Source of the DNA: Flavobacteriales bacterium UBA7325 | GTDB lineage: Bacteria > Bacteroidota > Bacteroidia > Flavobacteriales_D > Crocinitomicaceae | NCBI GenBank assembly: GCA_002471375.1 | Contig: DKPV01000019.1 | Coordinates: 1 to 55,837 of the forward strand | Length of the DNA: 55,837 nt | Direction of reading: 5' to 3' | Part shown: positions 6,911 through 15,789 of the stretch, piece after piece | Position numbering within the stretch: the first letter of the stretch is position 1 | Layout of the letters: every line of letters starts with the position of its first letter | Made by a program: the position numbers and the translations under genes | The notes under the pieces: generated by a model | What the model was told of the DNA's origin: nothing | Seen by the model: the letters and a program-made list of their open reading frames with translations, nothing else | The model's database searches: none

Positions 6911-9690
6911 ATCACAATATTCACAATCTTCCCAGGAACAACAATCACCTTTTTCGGACTACCACCTTCGAGCCATTTATGCGAAGTTTCATGAGCCAAC
7001 ACCTCCTTTTCGATTTCCTCTCTAGAAAGAGTCGTTGGTAGTTCTATTTTGAAACGCATCTTACCGTTAAATGAAACGGGATACGCATAATTAGCTTCCA
7101 CCAAGTGAGACTCATCGAATTTAGGGAAAGACGCCTTTCCGACGGTTCCAGCCTCGTTACCAAGTTGCACCCACAGTTCTTCAGCAATGTGAGGAGCGTA
7201 TGGAGATAAAAGAATAACTAAGTCATTAAGAATAGCCCGATTATTACACTTCTGCTCCGTCAACTCGTTCACACATATCATGAAGTTCGATACGCCAGTA
7301 TTGAAAGAAAAACGCTCAAGATCATCTTCCAATTTTTTGATCGTCTTATGTAATGTTTTTAGGGCATCTTTAGATGGTGCTGAATCATCAAAAGATATGT
7401 TTCTATCTGCATCATGAGTTAACCTCCAAAGCTTGCGCAGGAAGTTATTTACACCGTTAATTCCCTTTGTATCCCATGGCTTACTTTGCTCAAGAGGGCC
7501 AAGGAACATCTCATACATTCTTAAGGTGTCTGCACCATAGTTCTGGCATAAATCATCAGGGCTCACAACATTGAACCAACGCTTGGACATTTTATCAACC
7601 TCACGTTTAACAACAATTTGACCATTTGAATTTGGCACTAATTCGATATCCTTGAATTGAGGTTGCCACTCTCTTAGTTTATCGATAAAAATTGCCTCGC
7701 TATCGTCCACCAAATCAATCAAGATTTTCACTTGTCGATGATTTCGGACATCACTTTTAATGTCATCATAAGAGTAAAGTTTTCCGTCTTCCTTTCCAAT
7801 ATAGGCAATGGCAGATTTACCCAAAATCATCCCTTGATTTATCATTTTTTGAAATGGTTCGTCAAACGGAATGAAATCCCTATCGTGTAAGAACTTTGTC
7901 CAAAATCTGGCATATAATAGGTGACCCGTTGCATGCTCAGCCCCCCCAATATATAAATCAACGTTTTGCCAATAATCAACTTTCTCTTTTGCTACAAATT
8001 CATTCTCATTTGTAGGATCCATGTATCGCAAAAAGTACCATGAGCTTCCTGCCCAACCAGGCATCGTATTGTATTCCATACGATCCCCTTCGAAATGATT
8101 CCAATCTGATGCATTCGCTCTCGCTAAAGGCGGTTCACCATCTTGCGTAGGCAAGTATTTATCTACGTCCGGCAATGTAACGGGTAAATTTGCATCCTCG
8201 ACTAAATAAGGAAGATCATCTTTGTAATAAACTGGAAATGGTTCCCCCCAATATCTTTGGCGTGAAAAAACAGCATCTCGTAATCGATAATTTGTTTTTC
8301 CTTTACCATATCCTCTTTGCTCTATCTCGTAAATAGCGAGCTTCATCGCTTTCTTAATTGGCAACCCATTCAAAAAGTCAGAATTCGCAATCTTTCCAGT
8401 CTTCTCAGTATAGGCCTCTTCAGATATATCTACATCTTCGAAAATGTTGATTATTTCTATGTTAAAATGCTTCGCAAAGTCCCAATCACGTTGATCGCCA
8501 CATGGGACAGCCATAACCGCACCAGTGCCGTACGATGCTAGAACATAGTCGCCTATCCATATTTGGATTTTTTCTCCGGTAAATGGATGAATTGCATACG
8601 CTCCTGTAAATTGTCCAGAAATGTTTTTGACATCAGCCTGACGATCTCGCTCAGACTTCAGCGATGCTACTCGTTTGTACTCGGCAACACCTTCTACATA
8701 TTCAGCTGTTGTAATTTCATCAACAAAAGGATGCTCAGGTGCAAGAACCATAAATGAAACACCATAGATAGTGTCAGGTCGAGTAGTGAAGACTTCGATC
8801 TTATTTTCCGATCCATCGATTTCGAACTGAACCGATGCACCAATTGATTTTCCGATCCAATTACGTTGAATATCCTTAATAGAATCCGTCCAATCTATCG
8901 TTTCTAATCCTGCTAAAAGGCGCTCAGCATATGCTTTAATCCTCATTGACCATTGACGCATCAATTTTTGTTCAACGAGATGCCCACCACGTTCGGAGAC
9001 TCCATTTACAATCTCATCGTTTGCGAGAACCGTCCCAAGCTCTGGACACCAGTTCACCCATGAGTCTGCCAGATATGCTAATCTATATTCTTGGAGCGTT
9101 TCTTCCTTTCGTTTTTCTGTGAATGAGCTCCATTCCGACGGCGTGAAAGTGCCTTCAAAATCAGTGCAAGCATCAACCCCCTCTGTTCCGTTTAATTCGA
9201 AAGATGCAATCAATTTATCAATAGGACATGCTTTGTTTAGCGTATTATCGAAATAAGAATTAAAGAGCTGCTTAAAGATCCATTGAGTCCATTTGTAATA
9301 CTCAGGAGATGATGTGCGTACTTCTCTATCCCAATCGAAGGAGAATCCAATTTGATCCAACTGATCTCTATATCGCGAAACATTCTCTTTTGTCGTAATT
9401 CTTGGATGCTGCCCTGTTTGAATCGCATATTGCTCCGCAGGAAGTCCAAAAGAATCATATCCCATTGGATGTAAGACATTAAATCCTTTCAATCTCTTGT
9501 ATCGCGCAAATATATCTGAGGCAATATAACCCAGAGGATGACCAACGTGAAGCCCTGCCCCAGAAGGGTAAGGGAACATATCCAAAACGTAATATTTCGG
9601 TAAGTCAGAGTTCTCTTCTACTTTGTATGTCTTGTTATCAGCCCAGTGCTTTCTCCACTTAGCCTCTATTTCTCTAAAGTTATAATCCAT
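6907..9690 (-). CDS. leuS: leucyl-tRNA synthetase
   Basis: 927 residues from ATG at 9690. The class I signature HIGH appears as HVGH (in PYPSGAGLHVGHPLGY, about residues 42-57). The KMSKS loop appears as KMSKRWFNVV. The editing domain (TTRPDTIYGVSF), WCP-like zinc region and DSFGLPAEQYAI block are present, and the Leu-specific insert lies before KMSKR. The open frame extends upstream to a GTG at 9735, but a -7 promoter box (TATCTTTG, complement of 9713-9720) lies inside that extension. ATG at 9690 is therefore the start. The gene is divergent from the histidine kinase. Confidence 0.97.
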   Translation of the reverse strand: MDYNFREIEAKWRKHWADNKTYKVEENSDLPKYYVLDMFPYPSGAGLHVGHPLGYIASDIFARYKRLKGFNVLHPMGYDSFGLPAEQYAIQTGQHPRITTKENVSRYRDQLDQIGFSFDWDREVRTSSPEYYKWTQWIFKQLFNSYFDNTLNKACPIDKLIASFELNGTEGVDACTDFEGTFTPSEWSSFTEKRKEETLQEYRLAYLADSWVNWCPELGTVLANDEIVNGVSERGGHLVEQKLMRQWSMRIKAYAERLLAGLETIDWTDSIKDIQRNWIGKSIGASVQFEIDGSENKIEVFTTRPDTIYGVSFMVLAPEHPFVDEITTAEYVEGVAEYKRVASLKSERDRQADVKNISGQFTGAYAIHPFTGEKIQIWIGDYVLASYGTGAVMAVPCGDQRDWDFAKHFNIEIINIFEDVDISEEAYTEKTGKIANSDFLNGLPIKKAMKLAIYEIEQRGYGKGKTNYRLRDAVFSRQRYWGEPFPVYYKDDLPYLVEDANLPVTLPDVDKYLPTQDGEPPLARANASDWNHFEGDRMEYNTMPGWAGSSWYFLRYMDPTNENEFVAKEKVDYWQNVDLYIGGAEHATGHLLYARFWTKFLHDRDFIPFDEPFQKMINQGMILGKSAIAYIGKEDGKLYSYDDIKSDVRNHRQVKILIDLVDDSEAIFIDKLREWQPQFKDIELVPNSNGQIVVKREVDKMSKRWFNVVSPDDLCQNYGADTLRMYEMFLGPLEQSKPWDTKGINGVNNFLRKLWRLTHDADRNISFDDSAPSKDALKTLHKTIKKLEDDLERFSFNTGVSNFMICVNELTEQKCNNRAILNDLVILLSPYAPHIAEELWVQLGNEAGTVGKASFPKFDESHLVEANYAYPVSFNGKMRFKIELPTTLSREEIEKEVLAHETSHKWLEGGSPKKVIVVPGKIVNIVM

Positions 9691-9712
9691 AATATCCTGT
9701 AATCTGAAGTCG

Positions 9713-9720
9713 CAAAGATA
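9713..9720 (-). promoter_or_regulatory. -7 promoter box of leuS
   Basis: The minus strand reads TATCTTTG, an exact match to the Bacteroidota TAnnTTTG box, 22 nt before the leuS ATG. No clear -33 TTTG at the usual distance. The box decides the leuS start codon. Confidence 0.65.
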
Positions 9721-9791
9721 GCGATTTGTCTTCACACCATTCGAAGGATTTTATAGTTCTAACATCCCGGAAATTCTTATTTTTACAGGAA

Positions 9792-12020
9792 GTGACAATT
9801 AAATACCCGCATATTGCTCGATGCCTTTTAACATTGGTCTTTTTACTAGTGGGAATATTTGCATTTTCTCAAGAATCGCACGAAGCTCAACTCATCAAGT
9901 CACATCGAGCAGAACAAAATCCTAAGACGAAATTTTTAAGACTGTTAGCGTTAGGGGAATATTACAAAGAGAATAATATTTATCGCGCAGATTCAATTCA
10001 GGAGGTTATTCTAAGAAAGAGTCGAAATTTCGATGATTCATTGCGATTTAACGCACTCTTCTTTAGTGCTGAAGTAGCCCTTATTCAAGGAGATAATCAG
10101 GAGTATTTTAGGAAAATCCTTGCCTGCCAACCCTTTCTAAATCAATTAAATTCTGACGATGTTCTCTTTAAGGTTTATCGTCACCTCGGGTATTATCATA
10201 GTACTTTGTTAGAAATTGAAACCGCTGATTTTTATCTGAAGTACGCTTTGAAAATTGCGAAAAGGAATAAAAGCAATGCTAAGATTTCTGAAGCGCATGG
10301 TCACATTGCCCTCAACTTCATGCAGGTCAATCAAAAAGACTCAGCGCTCTATTATTCTAATATGGCCATTCGCTATGGTCGGCGATCAGCGGACAAAACT
10401 ATACTCGCTAAAGCTTTTAATATTCAAGCACAGATTTATGATTTCTTCGGCCAAGTTGAGTTAAGTGTAGCTAAAAACTTCATTAGTCTTAGATTGGCTG
10501 AGACGGTGCAGAATACTTACCTGATGGCGAAGTTTTCTCGTGAGCTTGGACAAGAACAGACAACAATCTTAAATCTCGATGATGCCACCGGTTATTTTAA
10601 GCGATCATTTCAGTATGCTGAGAAGGTTCATGATCGCCGTCAGATGGCCCTATCACTTACTAATCTTGCTCAGGTTCAATTGGAGCGAGATCAATTCCAA
10701 CTTGCTCAAGAAAATACCGATCGAGCAATCGAGTTTTTATTTCCTTTGAATGACTTTAATGGTCTTGGAGAATCTCATAATGTACTTGGGATGATTTACA
10801 AAGAACAAAAGAAATATGATTTAGCATCCACCAATCTAAATACTGCCCTCGTATACTATGAATCAACGAATAATCGTGAGAAAATTGCCGGTGTCTACCA
10901 CAACGTTGGAACTGTATTTCAGAAGCAGAAAAAGTATCGAAGGGCTTTAAATCACTTGAATCATTCGATTGAAATCCGGGAAAAATTTGGGGCTCAAAAT
11001 CAAATATATGGCACCTATAGGGTCATCGCAGAGGTATACGAGGAAACGAATAATACTGAAAAAGCCCTAGAGTATATGCAGTATTACCTCGATTATGTTG
11101 ATAGTAATACCACCCTGCAGGCAGCGACAAAGATTGCCGAATTGAGTGAGTCGTATAGGTCAGAGCAACGTGAGCGTTTAATTACATCACAAGCCGATTC
11201 GATAGAAAGAGCTAGTCAAGAAAGGTACCTCTCTCAAACAGAATTAGAAAACAGTCAGCTAAGAAACAATCTTCAGACCTACATTATCATTGCGTTCTTG
11301 ATTATTATAATTCTTGCAGGAATTATATTATTCTATCGTTGGAAGCAAACAAAATTAAATCAAGAAAGGAAAGAAGCAGAGATGTCACAGACTCTACTTC
11401 GGACTCAGATGAATCCGCATTTTGTCTTTAATGCAATGTCTGTGATCCAGAGTTACATTTATGAAAATGACATTACCAACTCCACGAAATTTCTAGTAAA
11501 CTTCTCACGATTGATGAGATTAATCTTAGAAAATTCGCCGAAAGAATTCATTCCTATTCAGACCGAGATTGAAATTCTGAACAAGTATTTAGAAACTCAA
11601 AAGTTGCGTTTCGAAGATCGCTTCCAGTTTTATATCGAAGCTGAAGACGACGTATTAGACGAATTTTCGATCATCCCACCAATGATCACCCAGCCTTTTA
11701 TTGAGAACTCTATTGAGCATGGCCAACTGCATACAGTTGATGGCGGCTTCATAAAAATAAGTTTTGCCAAAGCCGATGGAATGCTTACTATTACAATTGA
11801 AGATAACGGAATTGGTAGAAAAGCGTCTAGAATAAACAAGAAGAGCTCTGCTCATAAGAGTATGGCTATGTCGATTACCCGAGAACGAATAAATAACTTA
11901 AATAAAAAGTATCGCACTGAAGGCTACATGCGAGTTGAAGATTACGATAACGAAGCACAGACAGGAACCAAAGTGTTAATAGCACTACCATATACTGTAG
12001 GTACTAACACTCAAAACTAA
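9792..12020 (+). CDS. TPR-containing LytS-type sensor histidine kinase
   Basis: 742 residues if started at GTG 9792, which places a hydrophobic signal segment (TLVFLLVGIFAFSQ) at the N-terminus. No ATG is available nearby. The periplasmic part holds a series of TPR repeats (about residues 100-440). One membrane helix (about 497-517) and a short coiled coil precede the His_kinase (PF06580) domain, with the phosphoacceptor in QMNPHFVFNAM (His about 543). The ATPase domain shows PFIENSIEHG (N box, about 633-642) and EDNGIGRKAS. The response regulator follows 4 bp after. The signal sensed is unknown. Confidence 0.92.
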   Translation: MTIKYPHIARCLLTLVFLLVGIFAFSQESHEAQLIKSHRAEQNPKTKFLRLLALGEYYKENNIYRADSIQEVILRKSRNFDDSLRFNALFFSAEVALIQGDNQEYFRKILACQPFLNQLNSDDVLFKVYRHLGYYHSTLLEIETADFYLKYALKIAKRNKSNAKISEAHGHIALNFMQVNQKDSALYYSNMAIRYGRRSADKTILAKAFNIQAQIYDFFGQVELSVAKNFISLRLAETVQNTYLMAKFSRELGQEQTTILNLDDATGYFKRSFQYAEKVHDRRQMALSLTNLAQVQLERDQFQLAQENTDRAIEFLFPLNDFNGLGESHNVLGMIYKEQKKYDLASTNLNTALVYYESTNNREKIAGVYHNVGTVFQKQKKYRRALNHLNHSIEIREKFGAQNQIYGTYRVIAEVYEETNNTEKALEYMQYYLDYVDSNTTLQAATKIAELSESYRSEQRERLITSQADSIERASQERYLSQTELENSQLRNNLQTYIIIAFLIIIILAGIILFYRWKQTKLNQERKEAEMSQTLLRTQMNPHFVFNAMSVIQSYIYENDITNSTKFLVNFSRLMRLILENSPKEFIPIQTEIEILNKYLETQKLRFEDRFQFYIEAEDDVLDEFSIIPPMITQPFIENSIEHGQLHTVDGGFIKISFAKADGMLTITIEDNGIGRKASRINKKSSAHKSMAMSITRERINNLNKKYRTEGYMRVEDYDNEAQTGTKVLIALPYTVGTNTQN

Positions 12021-12024
12021 CCAA

Positions 12025-12768
12025 ATGAAAAAAGTACTAATTATTGACGACGAAAATAGAACAAGATCTCTCATTGCTAAAATGATCGATTCATTTGGGT
12101 TTGACGTAGAGACTATCCCAGAGGGTGAAAACGTACAGTCTGGAATTAAAGCAATAGAGAAGCACAATCCCGACATTGTCTTCCTTGATATACAAATGCC
12201 AGATGGAACTGGTTTTGACGTAATTCGATCTATCGGGAATAAAAACTTCGAAGTAATTTTCATTACCGCTCATGAGGAATTCGCAATTAAGGCCATTAAG
12301 TTTAGTGCCCTAGATTACCTGCTGAAGCCAGTTGATGCCAGCGAATTAAAAGCTGCATTAGAGAAAGCATTAGAGCTTGTGGATTCTGAAAAGAGTAATG
12401 GCCAATTCGATGCCCTTCATTCGAATATTCAATCGAACGAGAAAAGACGCTTAGTGCTTAAAACACAAGAAAGTGTTCATGTCGTAGATCTGGAACAAAT
12501 CATTCGATGTGAGGCTGATAGAAACTACACCTCATTCTTTCTAAAAGACAATAAAAAAATCTTGGTTTCTAAAACCTTAAAGGAGTATGAAACACTTCTT
12601 GCGGCGCATAATTTCTTGAGAGTACAGCAATCGCACCTCATAAACATAGATTATGTAGATCGTTATGATAAGAAGAATGGCGGAGCAGTCGTTATGAAAG
12701 ATGGCTCTGAAGTGCCTTTGTCTCCTGCCAAAAGAGAGGTGTTTTTTAAGCGATTGGAGAATCTCTAA
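12025..12768 (+). CDS. LytTR response regulator
   Basis: 247 residues. The receiver domain (about 1-120) has DDEN at the acidic pocket, the phosphoacceptor Asp at about residue 55 in FLDIQMPDG, then ITAHEE and LLKPVD. The C-terminal LytTR DNA-binding domain (about 140-247) shows IIRCEADRNYTSFFL, FLRVQQSHLINIDYVDRYD and VPLSPAKREVFFKRL. It is the partner of the kinase immediately upstream (4-bp gap) and presumably regulates transcription in response to it. No obvious terminator follows directly; the next intrinsic terminator is at about 13137. Confidence 0.95.
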   Translation: MKKVLIIDDENRTRSLIAKMIDSFGFDVETIPEGENVQSGIKAIEKHNPDIVFLDIQMPDGTGFDVIRSIGNKNFEVIFITAHEEFAIKAIKFSALDYLLKPVDASELKAALEKALELVDSEKSNGQFDALHSNIQSNEKRRLVLKTQESVHVVDLEQIIRCEADRNYTSFFLKDNKKILVSKTLKEYETLLAAHNFLRVQQSHLINIDYVDRYDKKNGGAVVMKDGSEVPLSPAKREVFFKRLENL

Positions 12769-13063
12769 AATGAAAATTCATTGAAAAAGGCAATTTGTTC
12801 AGTTAAAAGAACTCAATATTCATCTAGCGCCAGAAATCGAAAATGATGCCTTACATTGGTCATAAGAAATAAGGAGAGATATCAGGCTATTTTCTCTCAA
12901 TTTAGATTCTTTGACATATACGGTTGGATACGCTGCTTGGAGAGGCAGCTCATTTTCTAGTTTGATTAAAAGAGTATAACAGTTCTTAATATCTTCCGGT
13001 TCGAAGACGTGCTTGCACAAGATTCAGAGAAAATGCCTGATTTTTTATTTCTTAAGTTACTAC
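12769..13063. other. stretch without a credible gene after the LytTR regulator
   Basis: Only a 66-codon TTG-initiated minus-strand frame (12820-13020) is open here. It has no recognisable domain and its upstream neighbour codon is a stop. The plus strand could be a long 3' untranslated region of the regulator mRNA running to the terminator near 13168. I see no RNA family. Confidence 0.4.
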
Positions 13064-13138
13064 ATGGTTTTATTCTTCACTAAATTGAAGAAGTTGTTGT
13101 TGAAATTACTACTAAAAAAATTAAACTACTACTACTAA
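13064..13138 (+). CDS. possible 24-residue cationic Leu/Lys-rich peptide
   Basis: From ATG 13064 the frame encodes a 24-residue peptide with 9 Leu and 7 Lys. Its core KLKKLLLKLLLKKL would form an amphipathic cationic helix, and it ends NYYY-stop. The stop codon touches the first base of a strong terminator stem. Such a peptide could be a small membrane-active toxin or a leucine leader peptide, but no leucine gene follows on this strand. The segment at 13122-13136 is perfectly complementary over 15 nt to the core of both candidate small RNAs near 1070 and 1434. AT-rich low complexity could also produce such a frame by chance. Confidence 0.25.
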   Translation: MVLFFTKLKKLLLKLLLKKLNYYY

Positions 13139-13170
13139 AAAAAGAGTTGAGAGATCGACTCTTTTTTTTT
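13137..13170. terminator. bidirectional intrinsic terminator
   Basis: The 14-bp stem (13137-13150 with 13155-13168) has a GAGA loop, a GAGT/ACTC core and A/T runs on both sides. It gives a T tract on the plus strand (ending at 13170) and on the minus strand after the cyclase stop. It can terminate the cyclase gene and anything read from the LytTR side. Confidence 0.85.
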
Positions 13171-13175
13171 GTGCC

Positions 13176-13928
13176 TTATTTTTTCTTTGGTAGATATAGA
13201 ATTGGTCTACTAGGAGACGCATCATTTTGAAAAGGCGCCATTTGAATATTTAAGATGTAGTCACCGTCTTCGATTGAATTATCGACAAATATCAGCTCAG
13301 TGATCGTACGCTTAAAATTGGGATTACTTGGAACTTCCCAAAAAGCATGGTGAAATGCCAATTCGCCTTCATCTGATTCACGATCAACAGACGGTACATC
13401 GACTAATAAATGAACAACACCGGCTGTAATCAACTTTGATACACATCGAACATCGAAGTAAGGTGGGTTAGTTGTTGAATAGTGTCGATTCATCTTGCTC
13501 GAGTCATTAGGGAGTGCTCGAATTATTAGAGCCTCGGCCTCAAACGTATCAAGATTTAATTGATCGGGAGTGATAATAAAATCAATATCCCCATTTTTTT
13601 GAACGATGCGTTTCGGTAAAATTGAAACTAGCTTGGCTTTAAAAAAATATGTTGAGAGAACAGTATTAACAGAATGAACCTGTTTTGTTATATGCCCCAA
13701 GCATTCGGTATGTGTGCCGTGACCATGCGGATTAAAGAACACATTCCTAAAATTTACACTTCCCCCTTCCTGAACTGAGCCGATATAATTCTCAGTACGA
13801 ACTACCTCAAACTTTGGAGCCTCAACATACCATGCTGTAGGATTCTCTTCTGAGTTAACGAGCGGAATCGATAAATCCAATGGTTCATTCGTGTCAATAT
13901 AAGTAGTGTCGTCAAGGTGCAATTTCAT
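13176..13928 (-). CDS. cyclase family protein (KynB-like metal-dependent hydrolase)
   Basis: 250 residues. The metal-binding motif of the cyclase/arylformamidase superfamily is present as NPHGHGTHTECLGH (about residues 70-83, family form HxGTHxD). Here Glu replaces the usual Asp after the second His. The N-terminal LDLSIPL segment (family form DLS.P) and the C-terminal acidic and His residues also fit. Members hydrolyse formylkynurenine, isatin or unknown amides. No kynurenine gene lies nearby, so the substrate is unknown. ATG at 13928 is only 5 nt after TATCTTCG, a near -7 box, so the mRNA may be leaderless. Confidence 0.8.
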   Translation of the reverse strand: MKLHLDDTTYIDTNEPLDLSIPLVNSEENPTAWYVEAPKFEVVRTENYIGSVQEGGSVNFRNVFFNPHGHGTHTECLGHITKQVHSVNTVLSTYFFKAKLVSILPKRIVQKNGDIDFIITPDQLNLDTFEAEALIIRALPNDSSKMNRHYSTTNPPYFDVRCVSKLITAGVVHLLVDVPSVDRESDEGELAFHHAFWEVPSNPNFKRTITELIFVDNSIEDGDYILNIQMAPFQNDASPSRPILYLPKKK

Positions 13929-14044
13929 TGGTTCGAAGATAGTAGTTTAGAAACGGATAAATCAGTGATATTGAAAATAAATTTACTTTATTTACCGTGG
14001 TATATATATTATTCGTATGTTTACAGAAACAAACAAATACAACG

Positions 14045-14659
14045 ATGAAAAGAAAACAATTTTTACTGTTTGCTGCGTTCGGATTATTTGCCGCTTCATG
14101 TTCAACTACAGATGCTGAGACAGATGAGAGCAACGAGGAAGTAGCAGTAATAGAATACGAGCTAGATACAGAAAACTCATCATTACAATGGACAGGGCGT
14201 CATGGTGATGATTCACATATCGGCACCGTTAGCTTCTCTGAAGGCGCGCTCTCAATGAAGTTAGACAAGCTGGAAAGTGGATCATTCGTAGTTGATATGA
14301 CTTCAATTATTGAGCCAGGAGGTCAAGGTCTGGTTGAACACTTGATGGGGCTTGATGACAATGAGTATCATAAACCAGAAGACTTTTTCCATACTACTAA
14401 ATTCCCAACAGTTGAGGTTTCCTTGGGAGAGTATAACGACGGCACTTTATCGGCAGAACTCAATATATTAGGCCAAACAATGCCAATTGATGTTGAAGTA
14501 GATCTTAAAAATGAAGACTCAAAAGCATCAATCTCTGGTTCGTTCACCGTAAACTTCGAGGACCTTGGAATTCCAGGATTTCAGAAAGATCCAGAATCAG
14601 GAGATGGTATATCACCAGCTGTAGAATTCGAGCTGGATCTAGCGTTAAAGGCAAAATAA
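14045..14659 (+). CDS. YceI-family lipoprotein
   Basis: About 204 residues from ATG 14045, which gives a lipoprotein signal ending FAASC (Cys 19). An upstream in-frame start at 13997 would spoil the signal. The YceI fold is clear from TENSSLQWTGRHGDDSHIGTV, FVVDMTSI, the HLMGLDDNEYHKPEDFFHTTKFPTVEVSL block and FTVNFEDLGI. YceI proteins bind isoprenoid-type lipids in the periplasm. In this organism it should sit in the inner leaflet of the outer membrane. A terminator follows the gene. Confidence 0.9.
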   Translation: MKRKQFLLFAAFGLFAASCSTTDAETDESNEEVAVIEYELDTENSSLQWTGRHGDDSHIGTVSFSEGALSMKLDKLESGSFVVDMTSIIEPGGQGLVEHLMGLDDNEYHKPEDFFHTTKFPTVEVSLGEYNDGTLSAELNILGQTMPIDVEVDLKNEDSKASISGSFTVNFEDLGIPGFQKDPESGDGISPAVEFELDLALKAK

Positions 14660-14678
14660 GAAGAGAAACATTATTTGT

Positions 14679-14709
14679 AAAAGGAGTTCCAAACGGGACT
14701 CCTTTTTTG
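14679..14709 (+). terminator. intrinsic terminator after the YceI gene
   Basis: AAAAGGAGT...ACTCCTTTT with an inner GG/CC pairing around AAAC (14679-14708), followed by TTTTTTG. The T tract runs into the promoter-like TTTCTTTG of the HAD gene. Confidence 0.85.
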
Positions 14710-14717
14710 TTTCTTTG
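14710..14717 (+). promoter_or_regulatory. -7-like box immediately before the HAD gene
   Basis: TTTCTTTG differs from TAnnTTTG at one position and ends 4 nt before the ATG at 14722. Transcription would start at or next to the start codon (leaderless mRNA). Confidence 0.35.
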
Positions 14718-14721
14718 AAGT

Positions 14722-15339
14722 ATGATTGATTCTAAAATAGAAGCTATAATTTTCGATTTCGGAGGTGTTCTAATAAACTTGGATTACGAACGTACTATAA
14801 AGGCATTTAAATCTCTTGGCATTGAAAACTTCCACCAACTCTATTCTCAGGCAACTCAAGAAAACTTATTTGACGACATAGAAACTGGCGCAATACAATC
14901 AGCAGAATTTATCAGTGGAATAATGAAGTACTTACCTAATGATACTAGTACAGAACAGGTAATAGAAGCATGGAACGCAATGATTCTAGACGTTCCGCAT
15001 TCAACTATCGACTTACTTCAATCAATCCAAGATAAGTACAGGATATTTCTCTTAAGCAATACGAACGAAATACACCTTCCATATGCCCTAGAAAAATGGT
15101 ATGAAACAACCGATACTAGGTTCGAAAAGTACTTCGAAAAGACTTACCTCTCCTATGAGATGGGAATGCGCAAGCCAAACAAAGAAATCTTTGAATTTGT
15201 GTGTAATGAAAATAGCTTGGATCCAAGACGTACCCTTTTCATAGATGATTCAGCACAACACTTGGAAGGCGCAAAACAGGTTAACCTACAAACACATCAC
15301 TTGGATTCGATTCAAATGCTATCTAAGGTCTTTTCTTGA
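14722..15339 (+). CDS. HAD-superfamily phosphatase (YihX-like)
   Basis: 205 residues with all HAD motifs: motif I FDFGGVLINL (about 11-20; Asp nucleophile, second Asp replaced by Gly as in the FGGVL subgroup), motif II LLSNTNE (about 111-117), motif III Lys in MRKPNKEIF and motif IV FIDDSAQHLEGAKQV. The FGGVL form is typical of YihX-like hexose-phosphate or FMN phosphatases. The substrate cannot be named from sequence. Its 3' end overlaps the convergent epimerase gene by 28 bp. Confidence 0.9.
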   Translation: MIDSKIEAIIFDFGGVLINLDYERTIKAFKSLGIENFHQLYSQATQENLFDDIETGAIQSAEFISGIMKYLPNDTSTEQVIEAWNAMILDVPHSTIDLLQSIQDKYRIFLLSNTNEIHLPYALEKWYETTDTRFEKYFEKTYLSYEMGMRKPNKEIFEFVCNENSLDPRRTLFIDDSAQHLEGAKQVNLQTHHLDSIQMLSKVFS

Positions 15340-15728
15340 CATAGCTCAACGAGTAATCCTTTCGTTGATTTTGGGTGCAAGAACGCGATTCGCTTATTAT
15401 CTGCACCGTCCTTAGGTGTTTGATGAATAAGTCTGAACCCTTCTTTACTCAGTCTAACTAATTCTTCATCTAGATCATCAACTTCAAATGCCACATGATG
15501 GAATCCTCCTCGGTTTTTTTCCAAATACTTCGCGATAGCAGAATCGGAGTTTGTCGCTTCCAATAACTCAATCTTCGATTCACCAACTTGGATAAAAGCA
15601 GTTTTTACTCCTTCCGATTCAACGACCTCCTCTTTATAGCACTCGGATGAAAACAATGTCTCAAACATAGGCAAAGCATCCTCTATACTCTCAACCGCTA
15701 TTCCTAAATGCTCTATTCGTTTTACCAT
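15312..15728 (-). CDS. mce: methylmalonyl-CoA epimerase
   Basis: 138 residues, the family length, with the vicinal-oxygen-chelate fold. IEHLGIAVESIEDAL gives the first metal His, GESKIELLEAT a metal Glu, GGFHHVAFEVDD the second His, and KGLLVELCQ the last Glu. It interconverts the (S) and (R) forms of methylmalonyl-CoA for the mutase. No mutase subunit lies in the window. It is convergent with and overlaps the HAD gene. Confidence 0.92.
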   Translation of the reverse strand: MVKRIEHLGIAVESIEDALPMFETLFSSECYKEEVVESEGVKTAFIQVGESKIELLEATNSDSAIAKYLEKNRGGFHHVAFEVDDLDEELVRLSKEGFRLIHQTPKDGADNKRIAFLHPKSTKGLLVELCQEKTLDSI

Positions 15729-15740
15729 AAATCACATTAA

Positions 15741-15772
15741 AAAAGCCTTGCTCAACTAAGAACAAGGCTTAC
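15741..15772 (-). terminator. intrinsic terminator of the T9SS-cargo gene
   Basis: AAGCCTTG/CAAGGCTT (15743-15750 with 15763-15770) followed on the minus strand by a run of T. It separates the secreted-protein gene from mce. Confidence 0.85.
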
Positions 15773-15789
15773 AAATATCTATTACGTAT

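Noticed and set aside
9691..9735. GTG start and 15-residue extension of leuS
   Set aside because: The extension contains the TATCTTTG promoter box and has no similarity to LeuRS N-termini; ATG 9690 gives the usual MDYNFREIE start.
12820..13020. 66-codon minus-strand reading frame between the LytTR regulator and cyclase genes
   Set aside because: Starts with TTG directly after an in-frame TGA, no recognisable domain, no promoter box and no close neighbour on the strand. It may be chance in a non-coding stretch.
13096..13136. Leucine attenuator leader
   Set aside because: No amino-acid biosynthesis gene follows on the plus strand; the next gene there is the YceI lipoprotein about 900 bp away, past a convergent gene.
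13997..14044. Upstream start of the YceI gene
   Set aside because: It would place 16 extra residues before a good lipoprotein signal; ATG 14045 gives the lipobox at Cys 19.
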